DNA of 64,000 nucleotides from contig CP145426.1 in assembly GCA_036867785.1 (NCBI GenBank), positions 124,001-188,000 of the forward strand. The letters are read 5' to 3'. The notes below the pieces were generated by a model. It ran no database searches and had not been told where the DNA came from. It saw only the letters and a list, made by a program, of their open reading frames with translations. The first letter of the stretch is position 1, and every line of letters starts with the position of its first letter. This document shows positions 31,641 to 42,894 of this stretch, in pieces. The DNA comes from Plasmodiophora brassicae. Its lineage: Eukaryota; Endomyxa: Phytomyxea; Phytomyxea; Plasmodiophorida. A program made the translations under genes and the position numbers.

Positions 31641-32096
31641 GCCTGTTAACCACCGTCAGTACTTCGAATATCGCGGTCGACGCTTACTTGAGTGTGGTGG
31701 TGTCCGCTATCGCGATTCTGCAGCTTCACAGACTGTTCGTCAGCAGCCGCGTGACGTCTCGCTGAACCGGAGTTGGTCATTGTGTGGGATGCGGTAGGTG
31801 CCTTGCTGCGTTGGGTCGGTGTGGCGTGTCGCGTCAGACGCCGGTTCAGCGCGCGCGCAGAGCTGCTGACGAACAGCCTGTGAGGCTGAAGAACGGCGAA
31901 ACGGACACCAACCTAAGTAAGGAAATTCTATGTTTAATCGTAATGAATAAAAGGTAGGTGTCGCCTGGAGTTGCTGTTATGCGGCGCCGGATCGTCAGCG
32001 ATCGCCGGTCGCCCGAGCAGGTGATGGTACGCACTGCGCCGGCTGTGCTCGGTCCACGCAGCGGGCGTATGCACCGCAGCGCTGGCTTAATTAAAG

Positions 32097-33190
32097 CAGC
32101 AAGTCGACATAGCGGTCTGGTTCGTGCTGGACGTGCTCGACGACGGCCTCGGCGGCGGGGACGGGGACGACGGCGGCTTGGTTGTCCGGATCGTCCTGCA
32201 GGCCGGGTTCGACGAACGCGATGCAGTGCGGTCCGGCCAGCGATGCGACGCCTGGGCCGACATCGACAACGGCGCCTCATGCATGCACTTGGCGACGGTT
32301 GCCCGGGTCGCCGTACCCAGCACGTGCATCTACCGGCGCTGTCGGTCAGACAACCTGAAGGTCGGATCCCGCCAGGTCGGCATGATGCAGGGCACCGTCG
32401 TCGAATCGGCCGCCTCAGGTTCATGTCTCAGTAAAATGTCGTATTCTTGGAATTGGAGCGCGAGGTAGTCGAAGGCATCGCGGTAGTCGGCCCGCTCGGG
32501 TGCATTAGCCAAATTCGCCAATCGATCAGCGGGTGCAGCAAGCGCATGGGCTCGACGCAACCCCCCAGGTGGAACTGAAACGTCGGGTAACACCCGACAC
32601 ACCCCTGGCACGGGATCAGGCAGACCAGGTACCGGTTGCAGATCCAGGAGAGGACAGCGTACGCGTGCTTCGAATTCGCCGGCACATCGCTCCACGGGAT
32701 GCGGCTGGGTGTACCGCTGGACCTGCAGCGCCATCAGCTTCCCCTTTGCGCCGTCCCACGTCCGCTGGTGCAGCTTCTGTAGCAGGGCGCTCTCCCGTCG
32801 GCAGCGGCGGCAATCTCGGCACACGTCGACCCGTGCGCTTGCACTCGTCGACCAGCTGCTGGCGCACGCGCTGCGCCGGCGCGCCGGCCGCCCACAGCTG
32901 GTTGCAGCGTGCGAGCACCGGGCACCGGCGCGTCATCTTCACGACGTTGCTGTGTCGATCCGCGAGCGCCCGCTTCGCCGTTAACGGCAGGAACTGCACA
33001 TTCTCGCCGACGATCGGCAGCGCATCCATCGGAACGGACGCCGCGATTTGCTCGATCTTGAAGAGACGAGTCGCGCGCAGCCGAACGACGTGCGGCCGCC
33101 GGTGGGATGCCGGCTGCGCGCAGCATCAGGACGTTGCCGCGCACGATACATTGCCACCGACGACTTCATCAACGAGTCTATGCCCACGAG
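32097..33190 (-). other. Coding remnants with Cys-rich segments
   Basis: Minus-strand pieces in several frames look coding by codon use: VGENVQFLPLTAKRALADRH, CPVLARCNQLWAAGAPAQRV, YAVLSWICNRYLVCLIPCQG followed by CVGC and a spaced H and C, YRDAFDYLALQFQEYDIL, and a C-terminus PHCIAFVEPGLQDDPDNQ ending at a stop at 32097-32099. The cysteine-rich part recalls the zinc-binding end of non-LTR polyproteins and lies downstream of the reverse transcriptase. It could instead be an independent spliced gene. Not resolvable by eye. Confidence 0.3.
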
Positions 33191-33196
33191 CGACGC

Positions 33197-34098
33197 TTAC
33201 GAATGATCCGAGGAGGCCAGGCCATACTCGGCGCGGGCGCGGACCCAGATGAAGATGAGCAGTCGCTTGCGGGCCAGGGAGAAGTGCTTGGTTGCAAGGG
33301 CGCCGGTCCGTCCGATCGCCACTCGCCAGAAGCAGCGACTTGGCCTTTCCCGTCCTGTTCGTGAGCTGGGCACCATTGGCGAAATCACGTCGCGTATCAC
33401 CATTCCCAGGAACTTGGTAACTTGGTCGAAGACGCCAGGTCGGCCTCGTCCGGGATCTCGTCTCCCATGGTTGTGAACGTCGCGCCGCGGCGCGCCGGGT
33501 CCTTCGTCACCTGTGGCTTTCGAGCATTGAATACGAACCAGTGCCGCCGGTCGTAATCCTCGCGGTGATCCAGCATCCGCTGCGCGACGTCGTCCGACAA
33601 CGCGTAAAGCGACGTGTCGTCGGCGAACATCTGCGCAGAGATGGGCTGACCGTACAGCGAGGGTGCAACGCGTCCGAAGACGCGGCACAGCCCGACCGGC
33701 AGGTCGTCGATGTGGATGTTGAACAGGAGCAGGGACAACATGGCTCTCTGGAAGACGCCGACCAGCACGTCAATCGCGCTCGACAGCTGCCTGTCCAGCA
33801 TCATCTGGAACGTGCATCCGTCGAACTGCGACTGGACGACAGCGACATTAACGTGAGCGGGGACGCCGCGCGCCAGCAACTTCTCGTTGGCGAGGGCGCG
33901 CTCGGTCGTGTCGTACGCTTTCTGGTTGTCCAGGAGGATCGTCGTGACCGGCTGCTTCAGCCGTCGGTACTTGTCGATCAGCTCGCTGGCGACCAAGAAT
34001 CGATATTCAGTACGTACGGGCCGTGGTTCAACCACGTTGACGTCATCGAGAACAACGGCGCAGCACCACGCCAGGCCACGTCGCCGACCCCCCAACAT
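33197..34098 (-). pseudogene. Non-LTR-type reverse transcriptase fragment
   Basis: The frame 34098..33397 contains RT motif A (ILLDNQKAYDT), a degenerate motif B (GVFQRAMLSLLLFNIHIDDL) and motif C (FADDTSLYA). About 20 residues later the similarity continues in another frame (33197..33688: VTKFLGMVIR, then KHFSLARKRLLIFIWVRARA), which resembles the thumb region. The frameshift and the missing upstream fingers region show it is inactive. It starts right at the inner edge of the right terminal repeat. Confidence 0.7.
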
Positions 34099-34164
34099 CG
34101 ACGCCGGACACCAGCCGAGCTTCGCAGCGAATTTCCGGACGCTCTGCGTCTGACCCCAATACCG

Positions 34165-34467
34165 GTTTAGCTACCAGTTGTACCAGTTTCGCGTACCAGT
34201 TGTACCAGTTTTGCTACCAGTTGTACCAGTTTTGCTACCAGTTGCACCAGTTGCACCAGTTTTGCTGGTAGTCTGCCGTCGGTCCGCCATGGCATCGAGC
34301 GCCGACCGGCGACCACGGTAGGCCGACAAACCAATGAAACCATGCGCAAACTTGCGCAACCTTGCGCAAACTTGCGCAAACTTGCGCAACGTTGCGCAAC
34401 GTTGCGCGCGCAACGCGCCGTACCTTGCGCGCGCAACGTTTTTTTTTGTAGCTTCGAGGGTGGTTGC
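34165..34467 (-). repeat. Right terminal repeat of the element
   Basis: Inverted counterpart of 30187-30480: TACCAGTTGTACCAGTTTTG-type units (34171-34265), then TTGCGCAAAC-type units (34340-34435), then T9 and the outer end. Confidence 0.85.
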
Positions 34468-34476
34468 CGCCGCTAC
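34468..34476 (+). repeat. Right target-site duplication, CGCCGCTAC
   Basis: Identical to 30178-30186. Confidence 0.7.
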
Positions 34477-34562
34477 ATAGCTGCGATGTCCATTCTGATA
34501 TCAAGCGGCGTCGTGCGACAACTTCTGGTGCCCGCCATCCACAAGCTCTCCTGTCCGCTGCC
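34477..34562 (+). promoter_or_regulatory. Proximal promoter of family copy 5
   Basis: Contains GATATCAAGCG-CGTCGTGCGA and CCCGCCATC-CAAGCTC before the ATG. The same blocks precede family copy 6 (46100-46166). Confidence 0.6.
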
Positions 34563-36182
34563 ATGTCTGCCGGCAGCCCAGCCCGCAGTGGCGCCGTTCC
34601 TGCCGTCCTGATCCTGCTCGCGGTCTTCTGGCCTGGCGTGACGGAGGCTGTGGTGCAGATCGTCACACGCGATGGTTATATTGTCGATATCGACGACACA
34701 GCATCTGCGTTAGCCCATTCCCTAGCCCATACGTTCGCAAAGTATTACAACTCGGACAAGAACACAATCCAAATATCCCTGGAGCACCTTCCCGTCACGA
34801 ACCACGAGGTAGCCCTACTCGAGCATTTTATCCAATCTGAGGTATTACACATTGCCTACACGAACCGTATAGATCAGTGTCCACTGACCATTAATGGTAT
34901 TCGACAGCTCAGAGCCACTACCTGGGCCGAACAAGTGCTTTTGACAGCGGAGCCAGATCAACGTTGCCGGCTATTGATTGCTGCCGACCACCTCTGCATG
35001 CAAGAGCTCAAGGTCGCGATCGTATCAACGGTGCACACCTGGGCTCATATCGGGGACATGCGCAACTGGCTGGCCCCGGCAAACACGTATCTTCACGAGT
35101 TCGTCGGAGACTACGCTCCCTTCTGCAGACTCCTTCTCGGTGCAGAAACGTTCAGCGAAGACGCCAATAGAATGAAGATCGAAGAGCAGGTGCGGGACAT
35201 TGTTATCGGCCGGGGTGGTGACGTCGACCTGGTCAACGACGCGATGTATGATTATCATGAGCCGGATGAGCCGGATGAGCCGAATGTCAATTTCCTCGAG
35301 AAGGCAGTATTGGCGGGTAAGGTTGCGATTGTCGAGGAGCTGGTCAAGGTGCCCGGCATCAATGTCAATGTGGTCAACAAGCAACTTGGTACCACGCCGC
35401 TTGTGATGGCCATCCAGGGGTACGGCGAGATGGTCCCGTGGCCGGCCCCCAGGAACTCCGTCGACTTGGTCAGGGCGCTGCTCAAGGCACCCGATATCGA
35501 CGTGAACCTCGACGTGCCGCTGCACTATGCTGTCATGTCGCGATATTATTGTCATGACCTTGTCCCGTTGCTGGTCCAGGCCCCCGGGATCGTCGTGAAC
35601 GCGCGAAACCGATATGGCAGCACGCCGTTGGACGCTGCAGTTGAGCGGGACTTACCTGACTTGGTCGAGATTCTCTTGAACGTGCCCGGGATTGAAGTTA
35701 ACCATGAGAACAGCAGATCGACGTTGCATATAGCTTCCGGGGGCAAGACGGGAACGGGCATTGTTGAGAGGCTGCTAAAGGCGCCTGGGATCAAAGTCAA
35801 CGCGCCTGACGCTGATGGATGGACACCGTTGCAAGTGGCCATCTATACAGAGCGCATAGACATCGTCGAAGTGCTACTGCGTGATGCCAGGATTGAAGTC
35901 AACTTGCCTGACAAGTACTTCCTGGATACGCCGTTGCACGTAGCCGTTAAGACACGCAATTTAAAGGTCGTCAAGTTGCTACTGAATCGCCCCGAGATCA
36001 AGATCAATGCTCGCAACTGGCGAAACGAGACGCCCCGCAATATTGCACAAGGTTATCACTGCCGGGACATCGCCAAAGCTTTGGAAAACGCGCGCCCTGC
36101 TCAGTGCATATCGAAACTTCGCTCGTATGTCAGGCGACTGCTATTCGACCAGGCCGGGGCTGACGCCAGTAATGCCCACTGA
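34563..36182 (+). CDS. Secreted Skp1-like/ankyrin repeat protein (family copy 5)
   Basis: Intronless, 539 residues. The start ATG TCT GCC GGC is shared with copy 6; an ATG-less extension upstream is not used. Signal peptide region AVPAVLILLAVFWPGVTEA. The Skp1-like domain (about 28-200) begins VVQIVTRDGYIVDID and continues with LLIAADHLCMQELKVAIVST, equivalent to the AA-YL helix of Skp1. A charged spacer (EPDEPDEPN) precedes about eight ankyrin repeats with the signature LL-APGI-VNA. It lacks the intron of copies 2-4, although the domain order is the same. A 4.3-kb element sits 87 nt upstream, so expression may be altered. Role unknown; probably exported. Confidence 0.85.
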   Translation: MSAGSPARSGAVPAVLILLAVFWPGVTEAVVQIVTRDGYIVDIDDTASALAHSLAHTFAKYYNSDKNTIQISLEHLPVTNHEVALLEHFIQSEVLHIAYTNRIDQCPLTINGIRQLRATTWAEQVLLTAEPDQRCRLLIAADHLCMQELKVAIVSTVHTWAHIGDMRNWLAPANTYLHEFVGDYAPFCRLLLGAETFSEDANRMKIEEQVRDIVIGRGGDVDLVNDAMYDYHEPDEPDEPNVNFLEKAVLAGKVAIVEELVKVPGINVNVVNKQLGTTPLVMAIQGYGEMVPWPAPRNSVDLVRALLKAPDIDVNLDVPLHYAVMSRYYCHDLVPLLVQAPGIVVNARNRYGSTPLDAAVERDLPDLVEILLNVPGIEVNHENSRSTLHIASGGKTGTGIVERLLKAPGIKVNAPDADGWTPLQVAIYTERIDIVEVLLRDARIEVNLPDKYFLDTPLHVAVKTRNLKVVKLLLNRPEIKINARNWRNETPRNIAQGYHCRDIAKALENARPAQCISKLRSYVRRLLFDQAGADASNAH

Positions 36183-36231
36183 ATTTCTCCTTCCTTGACG
36201 GCCAGAAAGAGAAGCATGCGTCAGGGGACCA

Positions 36232-36902
36232 TCACGTTGGTCTATGTAATCCAATGGTGACAAATATAGAGTCGGGATTTTCCAGTAGTGCGTGCTGGAA
36301 GATCTCAACAGGAGTCGTTGCAGCTAGCCGTATCCCATTCACAGTGTGTTCTCGCGGAACCAGGCGCGCGGGAACATCTCGAACGAGACGGCCGGCCAGT
36401 TGGTCCCACACGTCACGTCCGGCCGGCGGCGGCGTCCACGTGTCCAGCGTATCGCCACCCGGCGCGAGCGACATGACGATGTCGTTCGACGAGCTTATCT
36501 ACAGAATGACGGCCGGAAACCGTGACGCGAGGGGGCAGATCGCCGGCGGTGAACCGCATCGCCGACGCTTCGTTGGCGAACGACATGCGGGCACGGCACA
36601 TGACCGAGTCCCTGGCCCTGCACCAGCTGCAGCCGATTCGATTTCGAATCCAGGTCGTCCGGATCGGCCAGCACGTCTTCCCGGTAGTTGTTCGGCCAAG
36701 TACTGCTGCCTCTCTTCCACGAACATGTCCTCGACGAACCGCCGTTCGACTTTAATTTGGCCATCGCCAGTCTACCGTTGTACTCCGTCAGGTGGCCTTC
36801 GGCAATGCTGGCGCCAGCGCCGGCGGGAGACCGTCGTCTGTCGGTGTCCTGCCCCCCCCCCCCCCTTTTGGTCCGCCACGGACTCCGAAAATGTGTCGCC
36901 AA
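36232..36902 (-). other. Possible small spliced or decayed gene
   Basis: Minus-strand segments look coding in different frames: VERRFVEDMFVEERQQYLAE, then SFANEASAMRFTAGDLPPR, then SLAPGGDTLDTWTPPPAGRD running to a stop at 36232-36234 (ENPDSIFVTIGLHRPT). One junction (36493-36520) would need a 28-nt intron, shorter than any confident intron here. Either a real gene with unresolved junctions or a relic. A C14 run at about 36852-36865 lies at its upstream edge. Confidence 0.35.
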
Positions 36903-37091
36903 AAATGGGAGGCCAAAAATGGGAGGCCGTGCGTGGTGAACGTTCGGCCCCTCCGGGTCGCAGTGGGGCGCTGTGGTGGACCTTCGGAGGGACTTGCGCT
37001 GTGGATATTATCCTGTCCGTTTGGGGGCGGAACATTACTCTATTCCGGGTGGTGATGATGGCGCAGCGATAGGGCCGGGTCGGCGTGGGCG

Positions 37092-40000
37092 ATGTCGCTG
37101 TTCACACACTTCCTGGTGGTGCGACTCGTGTCCGACGGGGGTACGAGCGCTGGGTCGATCAGCGGTCGCGTCTGGGTTGCCCTGCTGACTCCTAAAACCG
37201 TCAGGCGATGTGTCGCCGCGCGTCTACATGGCGTTCTGCGCTCCTGGGCATTCCGTGGGTACGCTCCCGCCCGGGTTGCTGGCGTTCAGCTTCCCCGACC
37301 TGGGCGAGTTCCGCTACAGTTCGCGGCTGGTCAGGTTGGTGCCGGCTGCTATCCGCCCCGGATGGCCCAATTAACGACCCGGGCTTTAGTGAAGCGTTCA
37401 GCGTCGTGATGTCCAATGCAACGATGTTCTGCCGCCGTCACCTCCAGCCGGCAACGAAGAAGCCGTCGTCGGCGTCGAAATCGCCTCTTGAATGCCTGTG
37501 CCTGGTGACCTCCCGGGACGACGTCGGGGAGATCCTGTCGAGCGCCCTGCAGCACGTCCAGATTCGCTGGCTGCTGGAACCGAACGCCGTCCCGCCGCTC
37601 CTGCTGTCGCTGTTGAAGCAGGAGGCGCCGAAACCGTCGGGGCATATCGCGCTGGCGATGTCTGGGAACGGCGTCGAAGAGAAGTTCATGTTCCACCGGC
37701 CGGCGTTCGACCACATGTCGGTCCCGTGCAACGTCCTGTACGAATACCTGTCGGTGGACAACTGCATTGCGGTTATGTCGGCAATGCTGCTGGAGCAACG
37801 AGTCATCATGTGCTCCTCGTCGTTAACAGCACTGTCGTCCTGCGTTAACGCCGCCCGCTCGCTGCTGTTCCCGTTCAAATGGAAACATTCGTTTTATCCA
37901 GTCCTGCCAAATTCGCTCCTTCACCACGTAAGGGCTCGTCGCGCATCGTCTTCCTCGACTGACTTGCTGTGTAGACGCTGTCGCCTTTCCCGTTCCTCAT
38001 CGGTGTCATCGCGGGCGACCTCGAGAAACTGCTGCAATTACCATTGTCGCCAGCGCTTGTCGTTCGCCTGGACGACAACTTCCTCGTTCAGTTCCGTGGC
38101 ACTGTAAGGTTTCACGTTCGTCGATGAGAAGGTTGGCTGGAGTAACCCGCCTGATTTATAGGTGAACATGTTGCCTCTCCCAACCGGGGCAGGTGCCAAG
38201 CTGAGAACGCAACTGGGACAGATTGCGCCACAGGGCGTCCTGAGCGATACTCTCAAGAAAGGCCTGAACACCATCCTTGGCAAAGCGGTTGATGCTGAGC
38301 AGTGCCTCGTTAGCGACGCCATCTACGCGTCGTGGATGGCGTTCTACGTGGCTCTGTTCCACAACTGGCGAAGGTGTGCGCCTTGTTTACCGTCCTCCGT
38401 TGATGATAACATCCTCCTGGATAGGTTTCTGGTCAGGTCTGATTCTGGTCAGCCCCGGATTGACGTGGCGAAACTCCTCGACGACGCCCGAAATGCATCT
38501 GAGGTGCGTCGTCGTCTCCCGGTCCCAAGTGTTGCAACGATCGGCACCTGAGCGAACGTTCGAAGGACGACTTCGTGTTTTTCCAAGCGCTGACGAGAAC
38601 GGATCTGTTCAAGGCGTTCGCCCAGGAACTGGTTGCTCACACGCAATCGGATCTGACCAGCGACCCCAACGGTCAGTCGTGCGCGCCCTCCCCAAACTGA
38701 AACCTGAACCGACGCGACGCCCGGGCGCACAGATTTCTCCCGTCTTTGCACCAAGGTCGTCCGAAAGGATGCCGCGTCTGACCCTGCATCAATGTAAGTC
38801 GTCCGTACGCGACGAGCGACAGGCTGGCGGCTGACGGCCGCGTTTGGCAAGCTACTCGTCGACGATCGATTCGATCAAGACGGAAATGTATCCGAACCGA
38901 GCGGGGAGGTTCGCGGGCGTTGCGCTCGACGTCACGTCGTCGACGCCGACTACGCCGGATACCAGGCAAGCGATCCTGTCCCTAACGCAGGCCACGTACT
39001 CCTCAATGGTATGTAGGCGGAGACGAGCCGTGGGGGAATCCGCCCTGATGTTCGGTCGTTTAGGGATTACGGGAGATACTCGGTGTCGTCAATCACCGGC
39101 TCTACGACAGTGCTGGGCGTAGTTGGCGTCACGCCACCTTATCGTTCAACCTGCTCAGGCACCTGATCACACACGGGTCGGATGCGGTGCTTTGCCAGAT
39201 GAGGGATCTCATCTCGCAGATCGTCCCGTTCACACAGTACGCGCACAAGGAAGAGGAGGTCCAAACTTCGGTCGGGCGCCCATCGCAGCGCTTGCTGCCG
39301 CCCCGTTCCTGACGAGGTCGTGGCCGTACAGATACGAAACCAAGCGGAGGCGATCATCCATCAACTGCTGGATATGCCATCTCAAGTGCAAGGTCGACGC
39401 TCCAAGTACGTTATCGCTCAAGACGGTTTATCAGGTTACAGGTGAGGCACGCTGCTAGGCAACACGCGATGCTCCATTCCATTAATTGTCAAACAGGGTA
39501 GCGCACAGCTCCGACAAGGCCAAGGCGACGAAAGATCCCGTCTCGGCCGCGGTGCAGCAACAGGTACCTTCGAGTAACGGCGGCGGGACAGTGGTACTCC
39601 CTCTTGACGGTGGATGGCAGATGGAGACTGTGCACGTCCCCCTGCGAGCATCGTACTCTGCCGAGTTCCCGTCCGACCATGTGCGGCGCCTCATCGAGGG
39701 GTCGCTGGATTCCTGGAGAAAGTACCAGTCGAAATCACTGAGGAAGGACCGCGCCCGCATCGTGCCAAAGTTCACAAAGTTGCACAAGAAGATGCGCCCA
39801 GACGTGTACGACCTCTGGGGTACAGTCGTCCACCGCTCATCATTAACGTTTGCGCCAGGGAACTGTCGGCGGCGTCCTCGGTCCCGCGCGATGGCAGCCG
39901 TGCGCGTACCCGTCCAGCGGACGGCGTGTTCGAAGACCTTCTGCAGTTGGGCACAACCTCAGCACGTGCAGTGGCGCCGCCGGCACCACCCCAGTCTGCC

Positions 40001-40335
40001 GGCGAAACGAACGTCGTCGTCATGGCACAGACAGCAAGTGAGGGTGGGCCTGTTGGACCTTGCCGCATTTCGTTCTGATGGCGTCTTGGCCCCCAGGGAC
40101 CCCCAGCAACGCCACGTTTGACCCGTTCCTGATGTGGACGCCGTCGGCGCAAACGCCGCCCGTGTCGCTCCGGCAGATGAGTTCGCCAAGCGACGACGAC
40201 CCGCTGCTCGATTTCTCCAACCTGAGCTTCTCGAGCGCGTCGACCCGGTCGGCGCCGACCAGCGTCAACCTGCAGAAGCAGGCGGCGTTGCCCGAACAGT
40301 TCGACCCGTTCGCTTCCCTGTTCAAGAGCAAATAA
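37092..40335 (+). CDS. DENN-ENTH endocytic adaptor with clathrin/AP-2 binding tail
   Basis: Fourteen exons: 37092..37140, 37205..37334, 37390..37927, 37975..38103, 38162..38373, 38425..38503, 38566..38671, 38733..38793, 38852..39008, 39064..39258, 39317..39441, 39497..39805, 39859..40037, 40097..40335; 2508 nt in phase, 835 residues. The DENN domain occupies about 1-390 (SLFTHFLVVRLV, FSFPDLGEFRYSSRLVSEAF, LLFPFKWKHSFYPVLP, SPFPFLIGVIAG). An ENTH-like fold follows at about 470-585 (LREILGVVNHRLYDSAGRSW, then RHATLSFNLLRHLITHGSD). The unstructured tail carries FEDLLQL, two FDPF motifs and DPLLDFSNL, a clathrin-box-like motif. DENN domains activate Rab GTPases. The whole resembles connecdenn (DENND1) in role, with an added lipid-binding ENTH module. 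Confidence 0.85.
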
Positions 40336-40372
40336 TATATTTCGGCCGCCCGCCCCCCGTTCCTTATCGTCG

Positions 40373-42635
40373 TTAGACGGGCCCGCGGCCGCTGGTCGCC
40401 CCCGTTGCCGCGCGCGCCGCCTCCAGCTCCGCCCGCAGCTGGAGATTGCTTCTTCGTAGAGCGAGCAATTCCGCCATCGACGGTGCCCCGCCCTGGGCCG
40501 GTTCCGGGTCCGCCTCCGCCGCCCTGCGGTCGTGGGTGGCCGGCCGCAAACCCACAAACTGTGTCGTCGTCACCGCGTGCTGTCATGACGCCCCCCGACA
40601 ACGCGCACCGACCGTCATGGCATCGTGGCGATGGTCGTCGATGAAGATACGCTCCAGGTTCCTGATCTTCTCCTGCAGGCGCTGGTTCTCCCGGACGACC
40701 TCCTCGTACTGCTTGGACTGCTCCTGCCTGGCGTCCTGCAGCCCGACCTGACGGCACCAGACGCATCGTCAGGCGCTGCTGGTCGGTCGTTCCGGGACGC
40801 GCGCCCACCCACATTCTCCTGCAGCAACCCTCGGATCTGCATGCCGATCGTCTTGGCGACCTGCGGCGGGGCGATCAGCCTCGGCGCCACAGCCGGCAAC
40901 GGCGGCAGGCGGTCCGGTGGTCGGCGCCTGTGCGTCTCGCCGTGGGCGTCGTCGACCGCCGCCGCTGCTGGCGTCCGGTCCACCGTTGTCGACCCGTCGG
41001 CGCCGATGCCATGCCGGGCGAGCAGTTGTCGTAGGTGGGCGACCTCGGCCTCGAGTCGGTGCGCGCGTTCCTGCAACGCCAGCGCCGACGCCCGGCCGGG
41101 ATGCTGCTCGCCGCGCTTCGCCGGCCGGTTCTGCCCTCAGCGTCGTCAGCAACAGCGCGCGCGACTCCCCGGCAATGATCGCCCACCTGGATCCGTTTGG
41201 TCCTCGCCGCGTACGATAACGTCGAGAAGGTCTCCTTGGCGTGCTTCGACGACGGCGACACGCACGCTGGACGGTTGCTGCGCCTCAGGAACCGAAACGT
41301 ACAGCGAGATGGTGGTCGCCGTACCGATCATCACGGTGCGCCCGGTGCCGCCCAGCGAGTCCATCAGGAGCTTCGTCAGCAGGCTGTCCCGGTACGGGAC
41401 ATGGCTCTTGGCCGGCGACGCCTGTCGGGCGCCGAGCGCGGCGATCACCTTGCCGAGCAGGAACAGGCTGCGGTTGATGCTGGACGTCTCGCGCAGCATC
41501 TGCCCGCCCGACGACTGGGTCTCCCGGAGGCGCTCCTGCGCCCCATGGCCACCCAGTATGAATGCATCGCGGGCGAGCGCACGCGACGCCAACGCAGCGT
41601 ACCGATCCCGCCAGGTCGACGAACGAGACCTTCCCGCTCGTCGTCCTGCCGCCGTCTATGGGGGTCGTCGTCAGGCGGACCGGGCGGGCCAGCGCAAGCA
41701 ACAGACCGACCGTGGGCGCTCGCCTTGATGTAGACGGTCAAGATACAGTGGCTGCGGCTGGAGTCGCTGTTAAGGATGTGGGCGGCCACGTGCCGGTTTC
41801 GGTGCCCTGTGGGCATGATCAGCACCCACAGTAGGCCGGGTGCGCGCGCGTGCACACCTTCCGCGAACACGGCCATGAGGTCGCCGGGCGACTGGCAGTC
41901 GACGACGACCTGGTTCTCGACGAAGAACCCGCCGTCGTGCGCCCACCGAACGTACAGGCCGGTCGCCGACGGGCGCAGCAGGTCGCGCGGGACCTCGTTG
42001 TAGATCTCCAGGAACGACGCCTGCACCGAGAACGTCGCCGTTGCCGACAGCGCGTCGATCCTGTCGATCAGGTACGCCAGCGACCGCGGGATCACGCCAC
42101 TGAACGGCGTTGGCGTGCCGCGCCCGTCCTGCAAACGTCGCCGATGTTCAATAACGGGACGCGAGGCGGGCGACCGCTGTGCCCCTACGCCCAGCTGCGC
42201 TTCGTCGCCGCCCGACATCGTGAACGTCTTCCCGGAGCCTGGACACCCGGCGCGTTAGGCGACGGCGGCCACCGGGCGGGGCGCGTGCGAAACGCACCCG
42301 TCTGCCCGTAGGCGAAGACGGTCGACGAGTACCCGTCCATGGCGTAGTCGACGAGCTGGCGGACGCCCGACTCGGCGAAGACGGCCTCCTGCGGGCAGAA
42401 CGGGTCGAACACGCGGTCCAACGTGAACCGCCGCGCCGACGACGACGTCGTGTCGTCACCCTGCCGGTGGCCACGTTATCCCCAGGGGCGGCACTGGACG
42501 TCGTGACACGCTTACGTTATTCGACGCGATCTGGACGGTGGTGGCGTCGACGGCGCGTACGGCGGGCTGGAGTCCATGGGCGCGCTCGCGGTCGTTCAGC
42601 GGGCGGATTCGGACGACGACCCGTACCGGTTCCAT
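40373..42635 (-). CDS. Kinesin, N-terminal motor
   Basis: Eleven exons from ATG 42635 (an earlier in-frame ATG is at 42665): 42516..42635, 42298..42460, 42189..42238, 41858..42128, 41711..41806, 41603..41655, 41325..41535, 41187..41266, 40813..41130, 40613..40747, 40373..40579; 567 residues. Motor motifs are RVVVRIRPLNDRE, P-loop GQTGSGKTFTM (spliced), switch I NSDSSRSH, switch II DLAGSE (spliced) and HVPYRDSLLTKLL. The neck and stalk are short (coiled coil ALQERAHRLEAEVAHLRQLL and RENQRLQEKIRNLERIFIDD). The last intron would be only 33 nt; without it the protein ends earlier at 40579-40590. It is a microtubule motor; the subfamily is not clear. The 3' end lies 37 nt from the DENN gene. Confidence 0.85.
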
Positions 42636-42894
42636 CACCGGCGCCCCCCGTACAGCGATGATCACGCAGTCGTCGTCGTCGTCGTCGTCATCACTAAACG
42701 ATCCCCGGCACGTACGAACGAATCTGGCGCGTCACAGGACCGGGCAATGCCGGCGAGATACGATCGCGAGTCGTTCCCCTCGTTGTGGTACCCGTGACGA
42801 GGAATCGCAGCCCTGGCCCTTCGGGTTTGGTGTACGACATTGGAGCAGCCCTTGAACGGCTCGCCGTCGTCACAGACGACGTTCTGGGGCGTCC

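Larger units (their letters stand above)
30187..34467. mobile_element. 4.28-kb terminal-inverted-repeat element in the copy 5 promoter
   Basis: The two ends are inverted copies. Outermost is ACCACCCT-GAAGCT-C followed by nine A (read inward). Next is a GCGCAAAC/TTGCGCAA-rich block, then an array of AACTGGTAC-type units. A perfect 9-bp direct repeat flanks the element. A 9-bp duplication with long inverted ends is typical of Mutator-like elements, but no transposase is recognisable. The interior holds damaged coding pieces on the minus strand, including a reverse transcriptase, so it may be a non-autonomous carrier of captured sequence. Confidence 0.7.
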
